Shown piece after piece: positions 46,011 through 56,937 of a stretch of 64,000 bases of DNA. Under the pieces are notes generated by a model that searched no databases, was not told where the DNA came from, and was given only the letters and a program-made list of their open reading frames with translations. Numbering within the stretch: the first letter of the stretch is position 1; every line of letters begins with the position of its first letter. The DNA is from Methylocella sp. GTDB taxonomy: Bacteria > Pseudomonadota > Alphaproteobacteria > Rhizobiales > Beijerinckiaceae. The position numbers and the translations under genes were made by a program. The stretch lies in assembly GCA_037200525.1 (NCBI GenBank), contig JBBCGG010000001.1, positions 3,402,501 to 3,466,500 of the forward strand, given 5' to 3'.

Positions 46011-48086
46011 CTAGGCGTATTTGGCCTGTACCTTTGCGGCTTCGCCCGCGGGGACCTGCTCATAATGATCGAATTGCATCGTGTAGTTCGCACGGCCCTG
46101 ACTGAAGGACCGCAATTGATTGACGTAACCAAACATGTTGGCCAGCGGCACCATCGCATTGATGATCACCGCATTGCCGCGCATATCCTGACCTTGCACC
46201 TGGCCGCGCCGTCCGAGCAGATCGCCCATGACCGAACCGGTGTAGTCTTCCGGCGTGGTCACTTCAACTTTCATGATCGGCTCCAGCAGCACGGAACCGC
46301 CTTTTTGCAAAGCTTCGCGGAATGCTGCGCGCGCGGCGATTTCGAAGGCGAGCACCGAGGAATCGACGTCATGGAAGCCGCCGTCCATCAGCGTCGCCTT
46401 GACGTCCACCACCGGGAAGCCGGCGAGAATGCCCGACCCCATCACGCTGTTGATGCCTTTTTCAACGCCGGGAACAAATTCCTTCGGCACTGAACCGCCA
46501 ACAACTTTGGACTCGAAGCTATTGCCCTGCCCCGCTGCGTTCGGCTCGAACACAATAATGACGCGAGCGAATTGGCCCGTGCCGCCGGTCTGCTTCTTAT
46601 GCGTATAGTCGATCTCAACGCGCTTGGTCAGACGCTCGCGATAGGCGACTTGCGGCGCACCAATATTAGCATCGACCTTATAGGTGCGGCGCAAAATATC
46701 GACTTTAATGTCGAGATGAAGCTCTCCCATTCCCTTTAGAATGGTCTGGCCAGATTCCTGGTCGGTCGAGACGCGGAAGGAAGGATCCTCGGCCGCCAGC
46801 TTCGCCAAGGCGAGGCCTAGCTTTTCCTGATCGCCCTTGGATTTCGGCTCGATCGCGATCTCGATGACCGGCTCCGGGAACTCCATGCGCTCGAGAATGA
46901 CCGGCTTGTTAACATCGCACAAAGTATCTCCCGTGCGAGTGTCCTTCAAACCAGCGAGCGCAACGATGTCGCCCGAATAGGCTTCCTTGATGTCTTCGCG
47001 ATTGTTCGCATGCATAAGAAGCATGCGCCCGACCCGTTCCTTCTTGTCTTTGGTCGAATTGAGGACAGTCGTGCCCGTATCGATATGACCCGAATAGACG
47101 CGCGCGAAGGTGAGCGTGCCGACAAAAGGATCATCCATGATCTTGAAGGCGAGCATGGAGAACGCTTCTTCGTCCCTCGGCAGGCGCAAAATCTCTGCGC
47201 CTGTGTCGACGTCGACGCCCTTGATCGCCTCACGATCGACGGGCGATGGCAAGTAATCGACGACAGCATCCAGCAAGGGCTGAACGCCCTTATTTTTGAA
47301 GGCGGAACCGCAGAGAACTGGAATGAAAGTAATATAACGAACCGCCTTGCGCAGAAGGCGCTTCAAGGTCGCCTCATCCGGCTCGACGCCATCCAAATAC
47401 GAAGCCATTACGTCATCGTCGAGCTCGACTGCGGCTTCCAATAGAATATGGCGGTATTCGGCGGCTTGTTCCTTGAGGTTTTCCGGAATCTCGGCGTCGG
47501 AATATTTGGCGCCAAGCGCTTCATCTTCCCAGACAACCGCTTTCATGCGGACAAGATCGATAATGCCTTTGAAATCGGACTCTGAGCCAATCGGCAATTG
47601 AATGCAGATCGGACGGCCGCCGACTTTGGTCTTGATGTCGTCGACGCAGATAAAAAAATCCGCGCCGATCTTGTCCATTTTATTGACGAAAACGATGCGA
47701 GGAACGTGATATTTGTCGGCTTGACGCCATACGGTCTCGGTTTGCGGCTCAACCCCCTGATTGCCGTCGAGCACGCATACCGCGCCGTCAAGCACGCGCA
47801 GCGAACGCTCGACTTCGATGGTGAAATCGACGTGGCCGGGCGTATCGATAATGTTCAGACGCTTGCCGTTCCAGAAGGTCGTCGTCGCGGCGGAGGTGAT
47901 CGTAATGCCACGCTCCTGCTCCTGCTCCATCCAGTCCATGGTCGCAGCGCCGTCGTGCACTTCGCCGATTTTATGCGATTTGCCGGAATAATAGAGAATC
48001 CGCTCCGTCGTCGTCGTCTTGCCCGCGTCAATATGGGCCATGATGCCGAAGTTACGGTAATCCTCGATAGCGTGAGTGCGAGGCAT
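46011..48086 (-). CDS. fusA: Elongation factor G
   Basis: A 691-residue EF-G starting [20 protein letters not shown]. GTPase motifs [28 protein letters not shown] and [10 protein letters not shown] are present, and domain IV follows with the usual [16 protein letters not shown]-like segment. Position between rpsG and tuf is canonical. Confidence 0.98.
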   Translation of the reverse strand: MPRTHAIEDYRNFGIMAHIDAGKTTTTERILYYSGKSHKIGEVHDGAATMDWMEQEQERGITITSAATTTFWNGKRLNIIDTPGHVDFTIEVERSLRVLDGAVCVLDGNQGVEPQTETVWRQADKYHVPRIVFVNKMDKIGADFFICVDDIKTKVGGRPICIQLPIGSESDFKGIIDLVRMKAVVWEDEALGAKYSDAEIPENLKEQAAEYRHILLEAAVELDDDVMASYLDGVEPDEATLKRLLRKAVRYITFIPVLCGSAFKNKGVQPLLDAVVDYLPSPVDREAIKGVDVDTGAEILRLPRDEEAFSMLAFKIMDDPFVGTLTFARVYSGHIDTGTTVLNSTKDKKERVGRMLLMHANNREDIKEAYSGDIVALAGLKDTRTGDTLCDVNKPVILERMEFPEPVIEIAIEPKSKGDQEKLGLALAKLAAEDPSFRVSTDQESGQTILKGMGELHLDIKVDILRRTYKVDANIGAPQVAYRERLTKRVEIDYTHKKQTGGTGQFARVIIVFEPNAAGQGNSFESKVVGGSVPKEFVPGVEKGINSVMGSGILAGFPVVDVKATLMDGGFHDVDSSVLAFEIAARAAFREALQKGGSVLLEPIMKVEVTTPEDYTGSVMGDLLGRRGQVQGQDMRGNAVIINAMVPLANMFGYVNQLRSFSQGRANYTMQFDHYEQVPAGEAAKVQAKYA

Positions 48087-48124
48087 GAATAAATCCCTTC
48101 AAGCGCGAAACGCTTAAGCCTTTT

Positions 48125-48619
<495 letters not shown>

Positions 48620-48673
48620 TCAAATCGCGGTTGAGAATAGCCGCTTGTCTTCCAAAAGGCGCTTCGGCGCGCG

Positions 48674-49045
48674 TTACTTCGGCCGCTTGGTGCCGTATTT
48701 CGAACGGCGCTGCTTGCGGTTCTTGACGCCCTGCGCATCGAGCACGCCGCGCAGAATGTGATAGCGGACGCCGGGCAGATCCTTGACGCGGCCGCCGCGG
48801 ATCATGACCACCGAGTGCTCCTGCAAATTATGCCCCTCGCCAGGAATATAACCAATGACCTCAAAGCCATTGGTCAGACGCACCTTGGCGACTTTCCGCA
48901 AAGCCGAGTTCGGCTTTTTCGGGGTCGTTGTATAGACGCGCGTGCAGACGCCGCGCTTTTGCGGGCAAGCTTGGAGATGGCGGGCTTTTTCGCGGTAAAC
49001 TGAGTCTACTCGCGGCTTGCGGATCAATTGACTGATCGTCGGCAT
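48674..49045 (-). CDS. rpsL: 30S ribosomal protein S12
   Basis: A 123-residue S12 starting [17 protein letters not shown]. It has Lys in the [19 protein letters not shown] loop and Lys in [12 protein letters not shown], the wild-type residues whose change gives streptomycin resistance elsewhere. It is the first gene of the str operon, downstream of the promoter at 49366-49394. Confidence 0.97.
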   Translation of the reverse strand: MPTISQLIRKPRVDSVYREKARHLQACPQKRGVCTRVYTTTPKKPNSALRKVAKVRLTNGFEVIGYIPGEGHNLQEHSVVMIRGGRVKDLPGVRYHILRGVLDAQGVKNRKQRRSKYGTKRPK

Positions 49046-49365
49046 CTTAGTCTTTCTCAAACGATTGAAGACGAGGGCGCGTTTGCCCTTGCCTGAACGC
49101 GGCGTCGCCAAATTCGGCCCCACTAAGACCGACCGACGTGCAAAAACGCAGAACGGTCAGCGCCAATAGCCTATTCTGGCTTTCGGCGCTGTGGACTTGT
49201 GCAGAGGACCGCAGAAAACCACGGTCTTGACTCTCTTTGATCCAAGGCAAGCCTTGAATCGTAATGTGACATTTCAGTCGCTGGATCCGACAGCGTTTAG
49301 GTTTTTAAAGGTTCAGGACGTGACGCCCCGAAACGAAAGACCTACTGCCTGTCTGAGGTGGGCGG

Positions 49366-49394
49366 AACTTAGTGACGTCACGATAACACGTCAA
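49366..49394 (-). promoter_or_regulatory. Promoter of the str operon
   Basis: On the minus strand TTGACG and TAAGTT are separated by exactly 17 bases, about 320 bases upstream of rpsL. A perfect palindrome GTGACGTCAC (49372-49381) fills the spacer next to the -10 box and could be an operator. The 380-base region 49046-49426 contains no supported gene. Confidence 0.6.
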
Positions 49395-49426
49395 CCCCTT
49401 TTGGCGCCAAAATATGCTTTCGGCTT

Positions 49427-50812
49427 TTAATTTGGTTTTTCAATGCGTTGCATACCGCCCATATAGGGTCGCAGCGCCTCTGGCACGACAATCGAGCCAT
49501 CCTCGCACTGATAATTCTCAAGAATCGCGACCAGCGCACGGCCAACGGCGACCCCGGATCCGTTGAGCGTGTGTACGAATCGGGTGTTTTTAGCGCCGTC
49601 CGGGCGATAGCGGGCGTTCATGCGCCTTGCCTGGAAATCACCGCAGACGGAGACCGACGAAATTTCGCGATAGCGATCCTGCCCTGGCAGCCAGACCTCG
49701 ATATCATAGGTTTTTTGCGAGGCGAAACCCATGTCGCCGGTGCACAGCGTGACGACGCGGTAGGCAAGGCCCAGACGTTTGAGCACCTCCTCCGCACAAA
49801 CCAGCATCCGCTCATGCTCCACCAGCGACTGCTCCGGCGTTGTAATCGACACCAGCTCGACTTTGGCGAACTGATGCTGGCGAATCATGCCGCGCGTGTC
49901 GCGCCCGGCCGATCCCGCCTCGGCGCGAAAGCACGGCGTGCAGGCGGTAAAGCGCAGCGGAAGCTCTTTTTCGTCTAGAATCGACTCGCGGACGAGGTTT
50001 GTGAGCGGGACCTCGGCGGTGGGAATGAGCCAGTATTTTTCTGCCAACTTGACGTCAAGGGCGCCAATCTCCGCCGGCTCGTCGTTCGTCTCGTAACGCT
50101 CCGCCACAGTTCGATGGATCGCTTCGTTGATCGCTTCATTTCTTGTTGCGAGAAACTGATCATCCCGAAACTTCGGCAGTTGCGCGGTGCCGAACATCGC
50201 CTCGTCCTTCACGATGATCGGCGGATTGACCTCCGTAAAATCATGCTCCCCCGTGTGCAGATCGAGCATGAAGGCCCCTAGCGCCCGCTCCAGACGCGCC
50301 AGCGGCCCCTTGTTCACGACGAAGCGGGCGCCGGACAGTTTGGCCGCAGTCCCGAAATCCATAAGGCCCAGAGCCTCGCCAAGCTCAAAATGTTCTTTTG
50401 GCTTGAATGCAAACTTCGGCGGCTCGCCGACTCGCCGAAGCTCGGGGTTGTCGTTTTCATCCTTGCCATAGGGCGCATCCTCGAGGGGAAGATTAGGAAT
50501 CTCCGACAAAGCTTTGTCGAGCGCCTCGCTCGCGCGCCGCTCCTCGGCTTCGAACGCTGGTAGGCGCGTCTTCAGTTCGGCGACCTCCGCCTTCAAAGCG
50601 TCGGCCCTGGTTGCATCCTTCGCGGCCATGGCTTGGCCGATTTCCTTCGACGCCGCGTTGCGACGTTCCTGTCCAGCCTGCGATTTGAGGATCGCGGCGC
50701 GGCGCAGGTCATCAAGGGTCAGCAGCTTTTCGGCCAGAGGCTCAAGCCCCCGCCTCCGCCGTCCCTCATCAAAAACATCGGGATTATCGCGAATCCATTT
50801 GATATCATACAT
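49427..50812 (-). CDS. serS: Seryl-tRNA synthetase
   Basis: A 461-residue class II synthetase starting [18 protein letters not shown] coiled-coil N-terminal arm (about 30-110) that grips tRNA-Ser is followed by the catalytic domain with [21 protein letters not shown] (motif 2) and a motif 3 ending [20 protein letters not shown]. Upstream in-frame residues to 50842 are not needed. It points toward rpsL, but the strong promoter between them suggests separate transcripts. Confidence 0.97.
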   Translation of the reverse strand: MYDIKWIRDNPDVFDEGRRRRGLEPLAEKLLTLDDLRRAAILKSQAGQERRNAASKEIGQAMAAKDATRADALKAEVAELKTRLPAFEAEERRASEALDKALSEIPNLPLEDAPYGKDENDNPELRRVGEPPKFAFKPKEHFELGEALGLMDFGTAAKLSGARFVVNKGPLARLERALGAFMLDLHTGEHDFTEVNPPIIVKDEAMFGTAQLPKFRDDQFLATRNEAINEAIHRTVAERYETNDEPAEIGALDVKLAEKYWLIPTAEVPLTNLVRESILDEKELPLRFTACTPCFRAEAGSAGRDTRGMIRQHQFAKVELVSITTPEQSLVEHERMLVCAEEVLKRLGLAYRVVTLCTGDMGFASQKTYDIEVWLPGQDRYREISSVSVCGDFQARRMNARYRPDGAKNTRFVHTLNGSGVAVGRALVAILENYQCEDGSIVVPEALRPYMGGMQRIEKPN

Positions 50813-50869
50813 TAAATTTATCCAACTTCTGGCGCGCCCCACAAATCGGAAGGGCGCTCCAAAAATGCC

Positions 50870-51655
50870 TCACGTTCCCGGCGTCTGCGCTGCGCTGCGC
50901 TTCTTTTCCATCACGGCGACGGTCAAAATGGAGAGCTCGTAGAGAAGCAAGGCAGGAGCGGCAAGCGCCAACATCGAAAAAATGTCCGGCGGCGTCAGAA
51001 CCGCCGCCACCACAAAGACGAGCACGACGGCATAGCGGCGCTTGTCGCGCAGAAAAGCCGAATCGATGATTCCGACCTGCCCCAAAAGTGTTAGCACCAC
51101 CGGCAATTGGAAGGTTACGCCAAACGCAAAGATCAAGGTCATGATCAAGGACAGATATTCGCTGACGCGCGGCAAAAGCTCGATCTGAGCGCGGCCGGGC
51201 TCCTTGGCCTGCTGCATGCCGATGAAAAAATGAAGTAGATTCGGCATCACTACGAAGTAGACCAGCAGCGCGCCAAGGGCGAAAAAAACCGGCGTCGCAT
51301 AGAGATAAGGAGCGAAAGCTTTGCGTTCGTGCTTGTAGAGCCCCGGCGCTACAAAGGCGTAGATCTGCGCGAAGATGATTGGACAGGCGAGGAAGGCCGC
51401 AGCAAAAATCGCGACCCTGATCTGCGTGAAGAAATATTCCTGCGGCGCGGTATAGATCAAGCGGGCGTCTGGACCCGCCACATGCTGAAAGGGCACCAGA
51501 AGAATATTATAAATGTCTTTGGCGAAAAAGAAGCAGATGACGAACATCGCCAGAAAAGCGACGACCGCCTTGATGAGCCGCGCGCGCAGCTCGATCAGGT
51601 GGTCCATCAAAGGGGCTTTGGTCGCCTCGATATCGGCGTCAGTCATCGAGGGCAC
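50870..51655 (-). CDS. tatC: TatC, twin-arginine translocase core
   Basis: A 261-residue six-helix protein. MDHLIELRARLIKAV near the N-terminus and FYFTQIR-like QEYFFTQIRVAIFAAAF are family marks for signal-peptide recognition. Acts in the inner membrane with TatA and TatB to export folded, cofactor-bearing proteins. It precedes serS by 57 bases. Confidence 0.96.
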   Translation of the reverse strand: MPSMTDADIEATKAPLMDHLIELRARLIKAVVAFLAMFVICFFFAKDIYNILLVPFQHVAGPDARLIYTAPQEYFFTQIRVAIFAAAFLACPIIFAQIYAFVAPGLYKHERKAFAPYLYATPVFFALGALLVYFVVMPNLLHFFIGMQQAKEPGRAQIELLPRVSEYLSLIMTLIFAFGVTFQLPVVLTLLGQVGIIDSAFLRDKRRYAVVLVFVVAAVLTPPDIFSMLALAAPALLLYELSILTVAVMEKKRSAAQTPGT

Positions 51656-51758
51656 GTCGGCGTACGCATAATGGCGGAATTCCTATCGGCGCTTTCGTGG
51701 CGGGCGCCGCAAACCGTGCCCCCGCCCGCAGAATAACAAACCCGGCGCAGCAGGAAAG

Positions 51759-52370
51759 TCACCCGTTGTCTTGCGATATTGTTTTTTTCGCCTTCGCGAC
51801 ATCGGCGTTGAGTGGAGGCGCCGTCCGCATCTCGGCTTCAAGGGCGCTCGCCAAAGCTTCCATTTCGGCGTCAATTGCGTTCGCAGCCGGCTCCTCCCGA
51901 TGCGGCGTAGCGCTAGCGTCCGATTCGGCAACTGACGGCGCGACGCCCAGGGCAAGCGGCGAGTCGGATTCTTCTACCGATGCTTCAGGAAAGTGCGGCA
52001 GAGCGACGGAATTCAGGGACGAATCGGCATGGGGGGCCGCCAATTCCGGCGCGCTCACGGCCGCCGAAGGGCTCGCCGCGGCGATTCCGTCTATGGCGTC
52101 CGTGAGCTGGCGCTTCACATCCGAAACAGGGTTGAAAGCCAAATCCGTCTTGGCGCCTTCGGCGAGCTTTGCGACATCGGCCTTAATATCGGCAAGGTCG
52201 GCCTCCCGCACGGCCTCCATAAACTGGCCCTGAAATTCGGCCGCCATGCGCCGCATCTTACCTACCGCCTGACCGAGCTGGCGCAGGACGCGTGGAAGTT
52301 CCTTGGGACCAATGACGATCAACGCCACGATCCCGATGATGATGAGTTTGCCGGCGTCGAAATCGAACAT
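51759..52370 (-). CDS. tatB: TatB, twin-arginine translocase subunit
   Basis: A 203-residue TatB: short N-terminal membrane helix ([26 protein letters not shown] with the hinge G-P), amphipathic helix, then a long Ala/Pro/Ser/Glu-rich tail that looks disordered. I start at ATG 52370; the open frame to 52418 would place charged residues before the helix. Confidence 0.92.
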   Translation of the reverse strand: MFDFDAGKLIIIGIVALIVIGPKELPRVLRQLGQAVGKMRRMAAEFQGQFMEAVREADLADIKADVAKLAEGAKTDLAFNPVSDVKRQLTDAIDGIAAASPSAAVSAPELAAPHADSSLNSVALPHFPEASVEESDSPLALGVAPSVAESDASATPHREEPAANAIDAEMEALASALEAEMRTAPPLNADVAKAKKTISQDNG

Positions 52371-52455
52371 GAAGAGACGTCGCCCGAGCGTGCTCGCGAT
52401 CCTAAGAATCGCTGACAACTCTGCCCTTGTCGTTATGTCAGCTGCGCGCTAAGGA

Positions 52456-52704
52456 TTAGCCTACCTTGCGAGTCTCAGAAACCTTGGCCGGATCACTGAC
52501 AATTTGATGGTCGATGCCCCGAATGGCCGGCTCGCTCGGACGCAAAGACTCGGTTTTTTCATCGTCTTCAGCCATGCCTTTTTTGAACGATTTTATACCT
52601 TTGGCGACATCGCCCATGATATCTGAAATCTTACCCTTGCCGCCGAACACGAGAAGGACGACTGCGCCCACCATAAGCCAGTGCCAGATCGAAAGACCGC
52701 CCAT
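52456..52704 (-). CDS. tatA: TatA, twin-arginine translocase pore subunit
   Basis: An 82-residue TatA with [22 protein letters not shown], the FGGKGKI hinge and a basic amphipathic helix ([13 protein letters not shown]). It heads tatA-tatB-tatC. Confidence 0.94.
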   Translation of the reverse strand: MGGLSIWHWLMVGAVVLLVFGGKGKISDIMGDVAKGIKSFKKGMAEDDEKTESLRPSEPAIRGIDHQIVSDPAKVSETRKVG

Positions 52705-52857
52705 TGGGCAAACTCCGTAATTAAGCCAACCTGCGCCGCCTGGGCGCGCAAGGGCATGAACTTATGCCCCCACCAGCGCAAAAACAAGCAAGGCCGCAGT
52801 ATTTTTGAGACCGTAAGGCATAAACTCTAATGAACGTGGAAAATAATGCTCATTCCG

Positions 52858-52863
52858 TATAAT
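52858..52863 (+). promoter_or_regulatory. Possible -10 box of the receiver-cyclase gene
   Basis: A perfect TATAAT lies 58 bases before the ATG in an AT-rich stretch. No good -35 is found at the usual distance. Confidence 0.35.
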
Positions 52864-52921
52864 TGTGGATTAAGATATTTGTCTGCAAAATGGCGGTCAG
52901 CCGTGGGAGCTATCGACGAGG

Positions 52922-53806
52922 ATGGTAGACAAAGTAAATATCCTAATCGTTGATGACGAGCCGGGGATCCGCGAAGTCATCGAAGAATATTTGAAGCTGC
53001 ATGGCTTCAGGGTCGCGCCCGACGAGACTGGCTCCGGGGTTCGCGCCAGCGCCGCTGAGCCGACGACCGATCTCCTCGTGCTTGATCTCGCAGCGCCGGG
53101 CCAGGATGGTCTGGCGCTCACGCGTTGGTTGCGGGATCGGGGCGATATTGGATTCGTCAAAGTTCATACGGTTCTCAGGCATCCAAGCCCCCGAGTCAGC
53201 CCCAGGCCGCGGCCCAGCGTCGCAAGCTGGAATTCGCGCGGGGTCTTTCAGGATAGAAAGGCGATAACGCGCAAGATCGCCGCCATAATGGCGGCCGACG
53301 TCGCCTCCTACTCGCGGCTCGTCGCCGAGGACGAGGAAGAGACGCTGCACGTCCTCGCCGACTATCGCGAAGTTTTCGAGGATTTCGTCGATCGCTATGG
53401 CGGCCGGATTTTCAATACCGCAGGCGACTCCGTCATGTCCGAGTTCACTTCGGCAGTCGAGGCGATGCGCGCCGCGATCGACATTCAAGAGGCTCTGCGA
53501 ACCCGCAATCTCGCTCATCCGCCGAACCGGTGGCTGCAGTTCCGAATCGGAATTACCATCGCGGATGTGGTCGAACGCCGTGGAGAGCTCCTCGGCGATG
53601 GCGTCAATCTCGCGGCGCGGCTTGAAAGCTTGGCCGAGCCAGGCGGGATTTGCATCTCTCGCTCAGTTCACGAGTCGGTGGCCAATAAGGTTTCGGTGAT
53701 CTTCCGCGACATCGGTCAACAGGAGGTCAAAAACATACCTACTCCCGTTCATGCCTTCGTGGTCGATTGGTCTAGCTCGACGGCCAGTCCTCAACAGCTA
53801 ATTTAG
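52922..53806 (+). CDS. Truncated receiver domain fused to class III adenylyl cyclase
   Basis: A 294-residue hybrid. Residues 1-80 are the first half of a response-regulator receiver: VNILIVDDEPG with the acidic pair Asp11/Asp12, and phosphoacceptor Asp55 in LLVLDLAAPGQDG. The second half, with the conserved Thr/Ser and Lys, is missing; a Pro/Arg-rich linker (HPSPRVSPRPRPS) follows. From about residue 115 a class III cyclase domain runs RKIAAIMAADVASYSRLVAEDEEE, FNTAGDSVMSEF and LLGDGVNLAARLESLAEPGG; the two metal-binding Asp are present. It should make cAMP in the cytoplasm. Whether the receiver can still be phosphorylated is doubtful. Confidence 0.8.
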   Translation: MVDKVNILIVDDEPGIREVIEEYLKLHGFRVAPDETGSGVRASAAEPTTDLLVLDLAAPGQDGLALTRWLRDRGDIGFVKVHTVLRHPSPRVSPRPRPSVASWNSRGVFQDRKAITRKIAAIMAADVASYSRLVAEDEEETLHVLADYREVFEDFVDRYGGRIFNTAGDSVMSEFTSAVEAMRAAIDIQEALRTRNLAHPPNRWLQFRIGITIADVVERRGELLGDGVNLAARLESLAEPGGICISRSVHESVANKVSVIFRDIGQQEVKNIPTPVHAFVVDWSSSTASPQQLI

Positions 53807-53894
53807 CTGCGAACTCCAGCCGGCGTCGCCTCGGACGAGGCGACGCTGGGAGTGTGAACGCGATAAGCGACAAAGATTTAGCAAGCGCTAGATT

Positions 53895-55166
53895 TTACGC
53901 CGCGGCCGCAAGAAGGGATTTCAGCGAAACTGATTCGTCCGCAAGATCTCGCGCGCTCGCCTTCATTCTTTCCCCGACCAGGCGTTTTGAAGCCATGAAC
54001 TCAGACGGCCGATTGACGGCGTCGGCAGCAATGACTTCGCCATTCTTGAGATAGAAGGCGATGAAGGAAGACCCTTGCGTCGAGCCGCGGATCGCCAACT
54101 CGTCATAGCCATCCGAAAGGCCGACCATTTGCAGCTTGAGATCATATTGGTCCGACCAGAACCAGGGGGCGACCGCGGGAGGATTTGGCCTGCCTGTCAT
54201 GACCGCAGCCACAGTGCGCGCCTGTTCGAGCGCATTCGGAACTGATTCGAGCCGCACCTTTCGCTGCAAAAATCCATGCCGGCCATGGGCGGAACAATCG
54301 CCGATGGCGAAAATATCGGGATCGTTGGTGCGGGAGCAATCATCGACGAGGATTCCTCCATCGACAATCAGGCCAGCTTGTTCGGCAAGTTGCGTGTTGG
54401 GAGAAAGGCCAATTCCGACGAGAACGAAGTCGGCGGGGATGGACAGATCGTCGCCGCATCGCACCGCGCCAACCAGCTTGCCATCCGGACCCGCGCTAAA
54501 TCCGCTCACGGCGACGCCAGTGCGGATTTCGACGCCGGCTTCGCGATGGAATCGCTCGTAGAAAGCTGACAGCTCGGGCGCGGTCACCCTCGCGAGCACG
54601 CGCGGCGCGCCTTCCAGCACGGTTGTTTTGAGGCCGCGCTTGACGGCGACAGCGGCGACCTCCAGACCGACATAGCCGCCGCCCACAATGACGAGGCGGC
54701 GCCCCGCCTGAAGTTGCGGTCGCAAGGCTTCGACGTCGGCAATGCTGCGGAGGTAGAAAATATTGCCAAGACGGGCGCCGGGGACATCGAGTTCGCGAGC
54801 CCTTCCGCCGGTTGCTATGACCAACTTGTCATAAGCCTGCGTTTGGCCTCCCTCCAGCAGAAGCCGTTTGGAGCTTCGATCAATCCTATCGACGCGAAGA
54901 CCAAGCCGGACCTCCACATTGGCCGTCTCATAAGCGATGGGCGCTTTGTAGATCAGCGCGTCGGCTCCTATGTCGCCGGCGAGATAAGCCTTGGACAGAG
55001 GCGGCCGCATGTAAGGCAGATGCGGTTCATCGCCAAAAAGAACGATTCGGCCCTCGAAGCGATTTTGTCGCAGCAGCGTCGAGACTTCCCCGCCAGCTTG
55101 GCCTGCGCCAATGATAACGACGGTGGATGCAGCGCTGAGCTCTGTTGCTTGTGACACGATTCTCAA
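53895..55166 (-). CDS. FAD-dependent ferredoxin/rubredoxin reductase
   Basis: A 423-residue pyridine nucleotide-disulfide family reductase of the ferredoxin-reductase type that serves monooxygenases. It has an FAD Rossmann motif (VVIIGAGQAGGEVSTLLRQ), an NAD motif (LVIVGGGYVGLEVAAVAVKRG), the second FAD motif DIFAIGDCSAHG, and the C-terminal reductase domain (WFWSDQYDLKLQMVGL). No ferredoxin or oxygenase gene is adjacent, so its partner is unknown. Confidence 0.88.
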   Translation of the reverse strand: MRIVSQATELSAASTVVIIGAGQAGGEVSTLLRQNRFEGRIVLFGDEPHLPYMRPPLSKAYLAGDIGADALIYKAPIAYETANVEVRLGLRVDRIDRSSKRLLLEGGQTQAYDKLVIATGGRARELDVPGARLGNIFYLRSIADVEALRPQLQAGRRLVIVGGGYVGLEVAAVAVKRGLKTTVLEGAPRVLARVTAPELSAFYERFHREAGVEIRTGVAVSGFSAGPDGKLVGAVRCGDDLSIPADFVLVGIGLSPNTQLAEQAGLIVDGGILVDDCSRTNDPDIFAIGDCSAHGRHGFLQRKVRLESVPNALEQARTVAAVMTGRPNPPAVAPWFWSDQYDLKLQMVGLSDGYDELAIRGSTQGSSFIAFYLKNGEVIAADAVNRPSEFMASKRLVGERMKASARDLADESVSLKSLLAAAA

Positions 55167-55895
55167 TGTCTCCTTCTATCGGCCAGAGGGATATTGGCCG
55201 ACGAGCGAAGCTACAGAGGCCAAGTTTCGGAAGAGGTCAAATCATCTTTCGACCGACGTGACGAGCCAGCTCCGTCACCGTCGGGTTGGGGTAAGCTTAT
55301 TTACGCAATCTAGAGATGGAACAAAATAAGGCGTTTTAAGTTGTGGCGTCAGTGTGCGCTGCGGCGTTGGAAAATGAATCTCGCCCTCCCAAAACCGTAG
55401 TTTGGACAAACTCATTTGCAAGACTTTCAACAATGGGCAGGTAGAAAAATACCAAAAATGAACAGGATGCTGAAAAACGGCGACCTTCTCCCTGTGGAGG
55501 TATCGCCTTGCCTAAGCAGGTTCGAGACGCCCGACGCTGGATTGCGCGGTCGGTCCGCGGTCCACGTCCAATTTGGCCATAAGCTGCGAACGGTGTTTGA
55601 AGTGCCAACCGTTCAAAGCCAATCGGACCGCTTCCAGTTTCTGCTGGAAGAGATCAAAGCAAAGCTCAACGATAAGCTCTAAGGCGATTGTGTACGGCTT
55701 GGTGGCCCCCTCAAACCGATCGCATCGTGCGTTCTCTTTCTTGAAGCTAGCCATCTCAGAAAGCGCCTCGGCATTCGAACCTAGGCGTTTCTCGCGTGAT
55801 GATTGGTGTTGCGCCGCTTAAGCAGGAGGCGGCCGACTTGGGCGGCCTTTGCTTAGGCCTGCGCTCAAGTTTCACCAGCCTCGCACGCCCCTCTC
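55167..55895. other. Gene-poor region between ferredoxin reductase and lipA
   Basis: About 730 bases without a firm gene. A plus-strand frame at 55416-55682 is listed separately as doubtful, and a minus-strand frame at 55512-55754 overlaps it. No tRNA or clear terminator was seen. Confidence 0.45.
55416..55682 (+). CDS. Doubtful small ORF with NepR-like C-terminus
   Basis: An 88-residue frame whose last 40 residues (FGHKLRTVFEVPTVQSQSDR and then FQFLLEEIKAKL) loosely follow the pattern of NepR anti-sigma factors, where a first helix with LR is followed by DRF and LL. The first half looks random, the start is unclear, and no EcfG or PhyR gene is near. It may be a remnant or chance. Confidence 0.2.
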   Translation: MQDFQQWAGRKIPKMNRMLKNGDLLPVEVSPCLSRFETPDAGLRGRSAVHVQFGHKLRTVFEVPTVQSQSDRFQFLLEEIKAKLNDKL

Positions 55896-56864
55896 TTAGG
55901 CGCGCCCTACCGCTAAGCGTTGCGCCTTCAATTTGGCGAAGTCCTCACCGGCATGATGGGAGGAGCGCGTCAACGGCGAAGCGGAGACCAGAAGAAAGCC
56001 TTTTGCGCGCGCGATGTCCGCATAAGAAGCGAATTCGTCTGGAGTGACGAAACGCGCCACAGCATGATGCTTTTTGGTCGGCTGCAAATATTGCCCGATC
56101 GTCATGAAATCCACTTCAGCGCTGCGGAGATCATCCATCAGCTGCAGCACCTCATGGCGCTCCTCGCCAAGGCCGACCATGATTCCGGATTTGGTGAAGA
56201 TCGTCGGATCGAGTTCTTTTGCTCTTTGCAACAAACGGATCGAATGGAAATAGCGCGCGCCGGGGCGAACCGTCAGATATTTGGACGCGACCGTTTCAAG
56301 ATTATGATTGAACACATCGGGCTTGGCGGTGATCACAACTTCCAGCGCGCCTTGCTTGCGCAGGAAATCCGGCGTCAGAATTTCGATCGTGGTTTTGCTG
56401 CTGGCTTTGCGGATCGCGGCAATGACATCCGCAAAATGTCTAGCCCCGCCGTCGGCAAGATCGTCGCGATCGACGGATGTCACAACGACATGGGCGAGCC
56501 CGAGTTTTGCGACCGCATCGGCGACGCGAGCTGGCTCGCTCGCATCAAGACCGCGCGGCAGGCCGGTTTTGACGTTACAGAAGGCGCAGGCGCGCGTGCA
56601 GGTGTCGCCCATGATCATGAAGGTCGCGTGCTTTTTCGCCCAGCACTCGCCGATGTTTGGACAGCCTGCTTCCTCGCATACGGTGACGAGCTTGTGGTCC
56701 TTGACGATCTTCTGCGTCTCGGCCCATGCCGGCGAGCCGGGAGCCTTGACCCTGATCCAGTCCGGCTTGCGCAGCGTCGGCTGATCGGGCCGATGCGCCT
56801 TTTCCGGATGCCGGATCGCCGCCTTTACATGCGCCGGGTCAAGGAGATCGGATGCATCCGTCAT
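55896..56864 (-). CDS. lipA: Lipoyl synthase
   Basis: A 322-residue radical SAM enzyme inserting two sulfurs into octanoyl groups on E2 and other proteins. It has the auxiliary cluster motif [12 protein letters not shown] and the radical SAM motif CTRACAFC. The start at ATG 56864 ([10 protein letters not shown]) is preferred to an upstream ATG at 56915. It lies 73 bases after lpd and modifies the lipoyl domains of PdhB and PdhC in the same cluster. Confidence 0.96.
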   Translation of the reverse strand: MTDASDLLDPAHVKAAIRHPEKAHRPDQPTLRKPDWIRVKAPGSPAWAETQKIVKDHKLVTVCEEAGCPNIGECWAKKHATFMIMGDTCTRACAFCNVKTGLPRGLDASEPARVADAVAKLGLAHVVVTSVDRDDLADGGARHFADVIAAIRKASSKTTIEILTPDFLRKQGALEVVITAKPDVFNHNLETVASKYLTVRPGARYFHSIRLLQRAKELDPTIFTKSGIMVGLGEERHEVLQLMDDLRSAEVDFMTIGQYLQPTKKHHAVARFVTPDEFASYADIARAKGFLLVSASPLTRSSHHAGEDFAKLKAQRLAVGRA

Positions 56865-56937
56865 TGCGCACTCTCTTTGTCGCCGCCTAGCCTCGGCCAT
56901 AAGGTAAGGCGCCAACCAGCGGATAACAAATCGCCGG

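Noticed and set aside
55512-55754. An 80-residue minus-strand frame overlapping the doubtful NepR-like ORF
   Set aside because: It reads fairly smoothly but matches nothing I know, and there is no ribosome site or context to choose it over the opposite strand.
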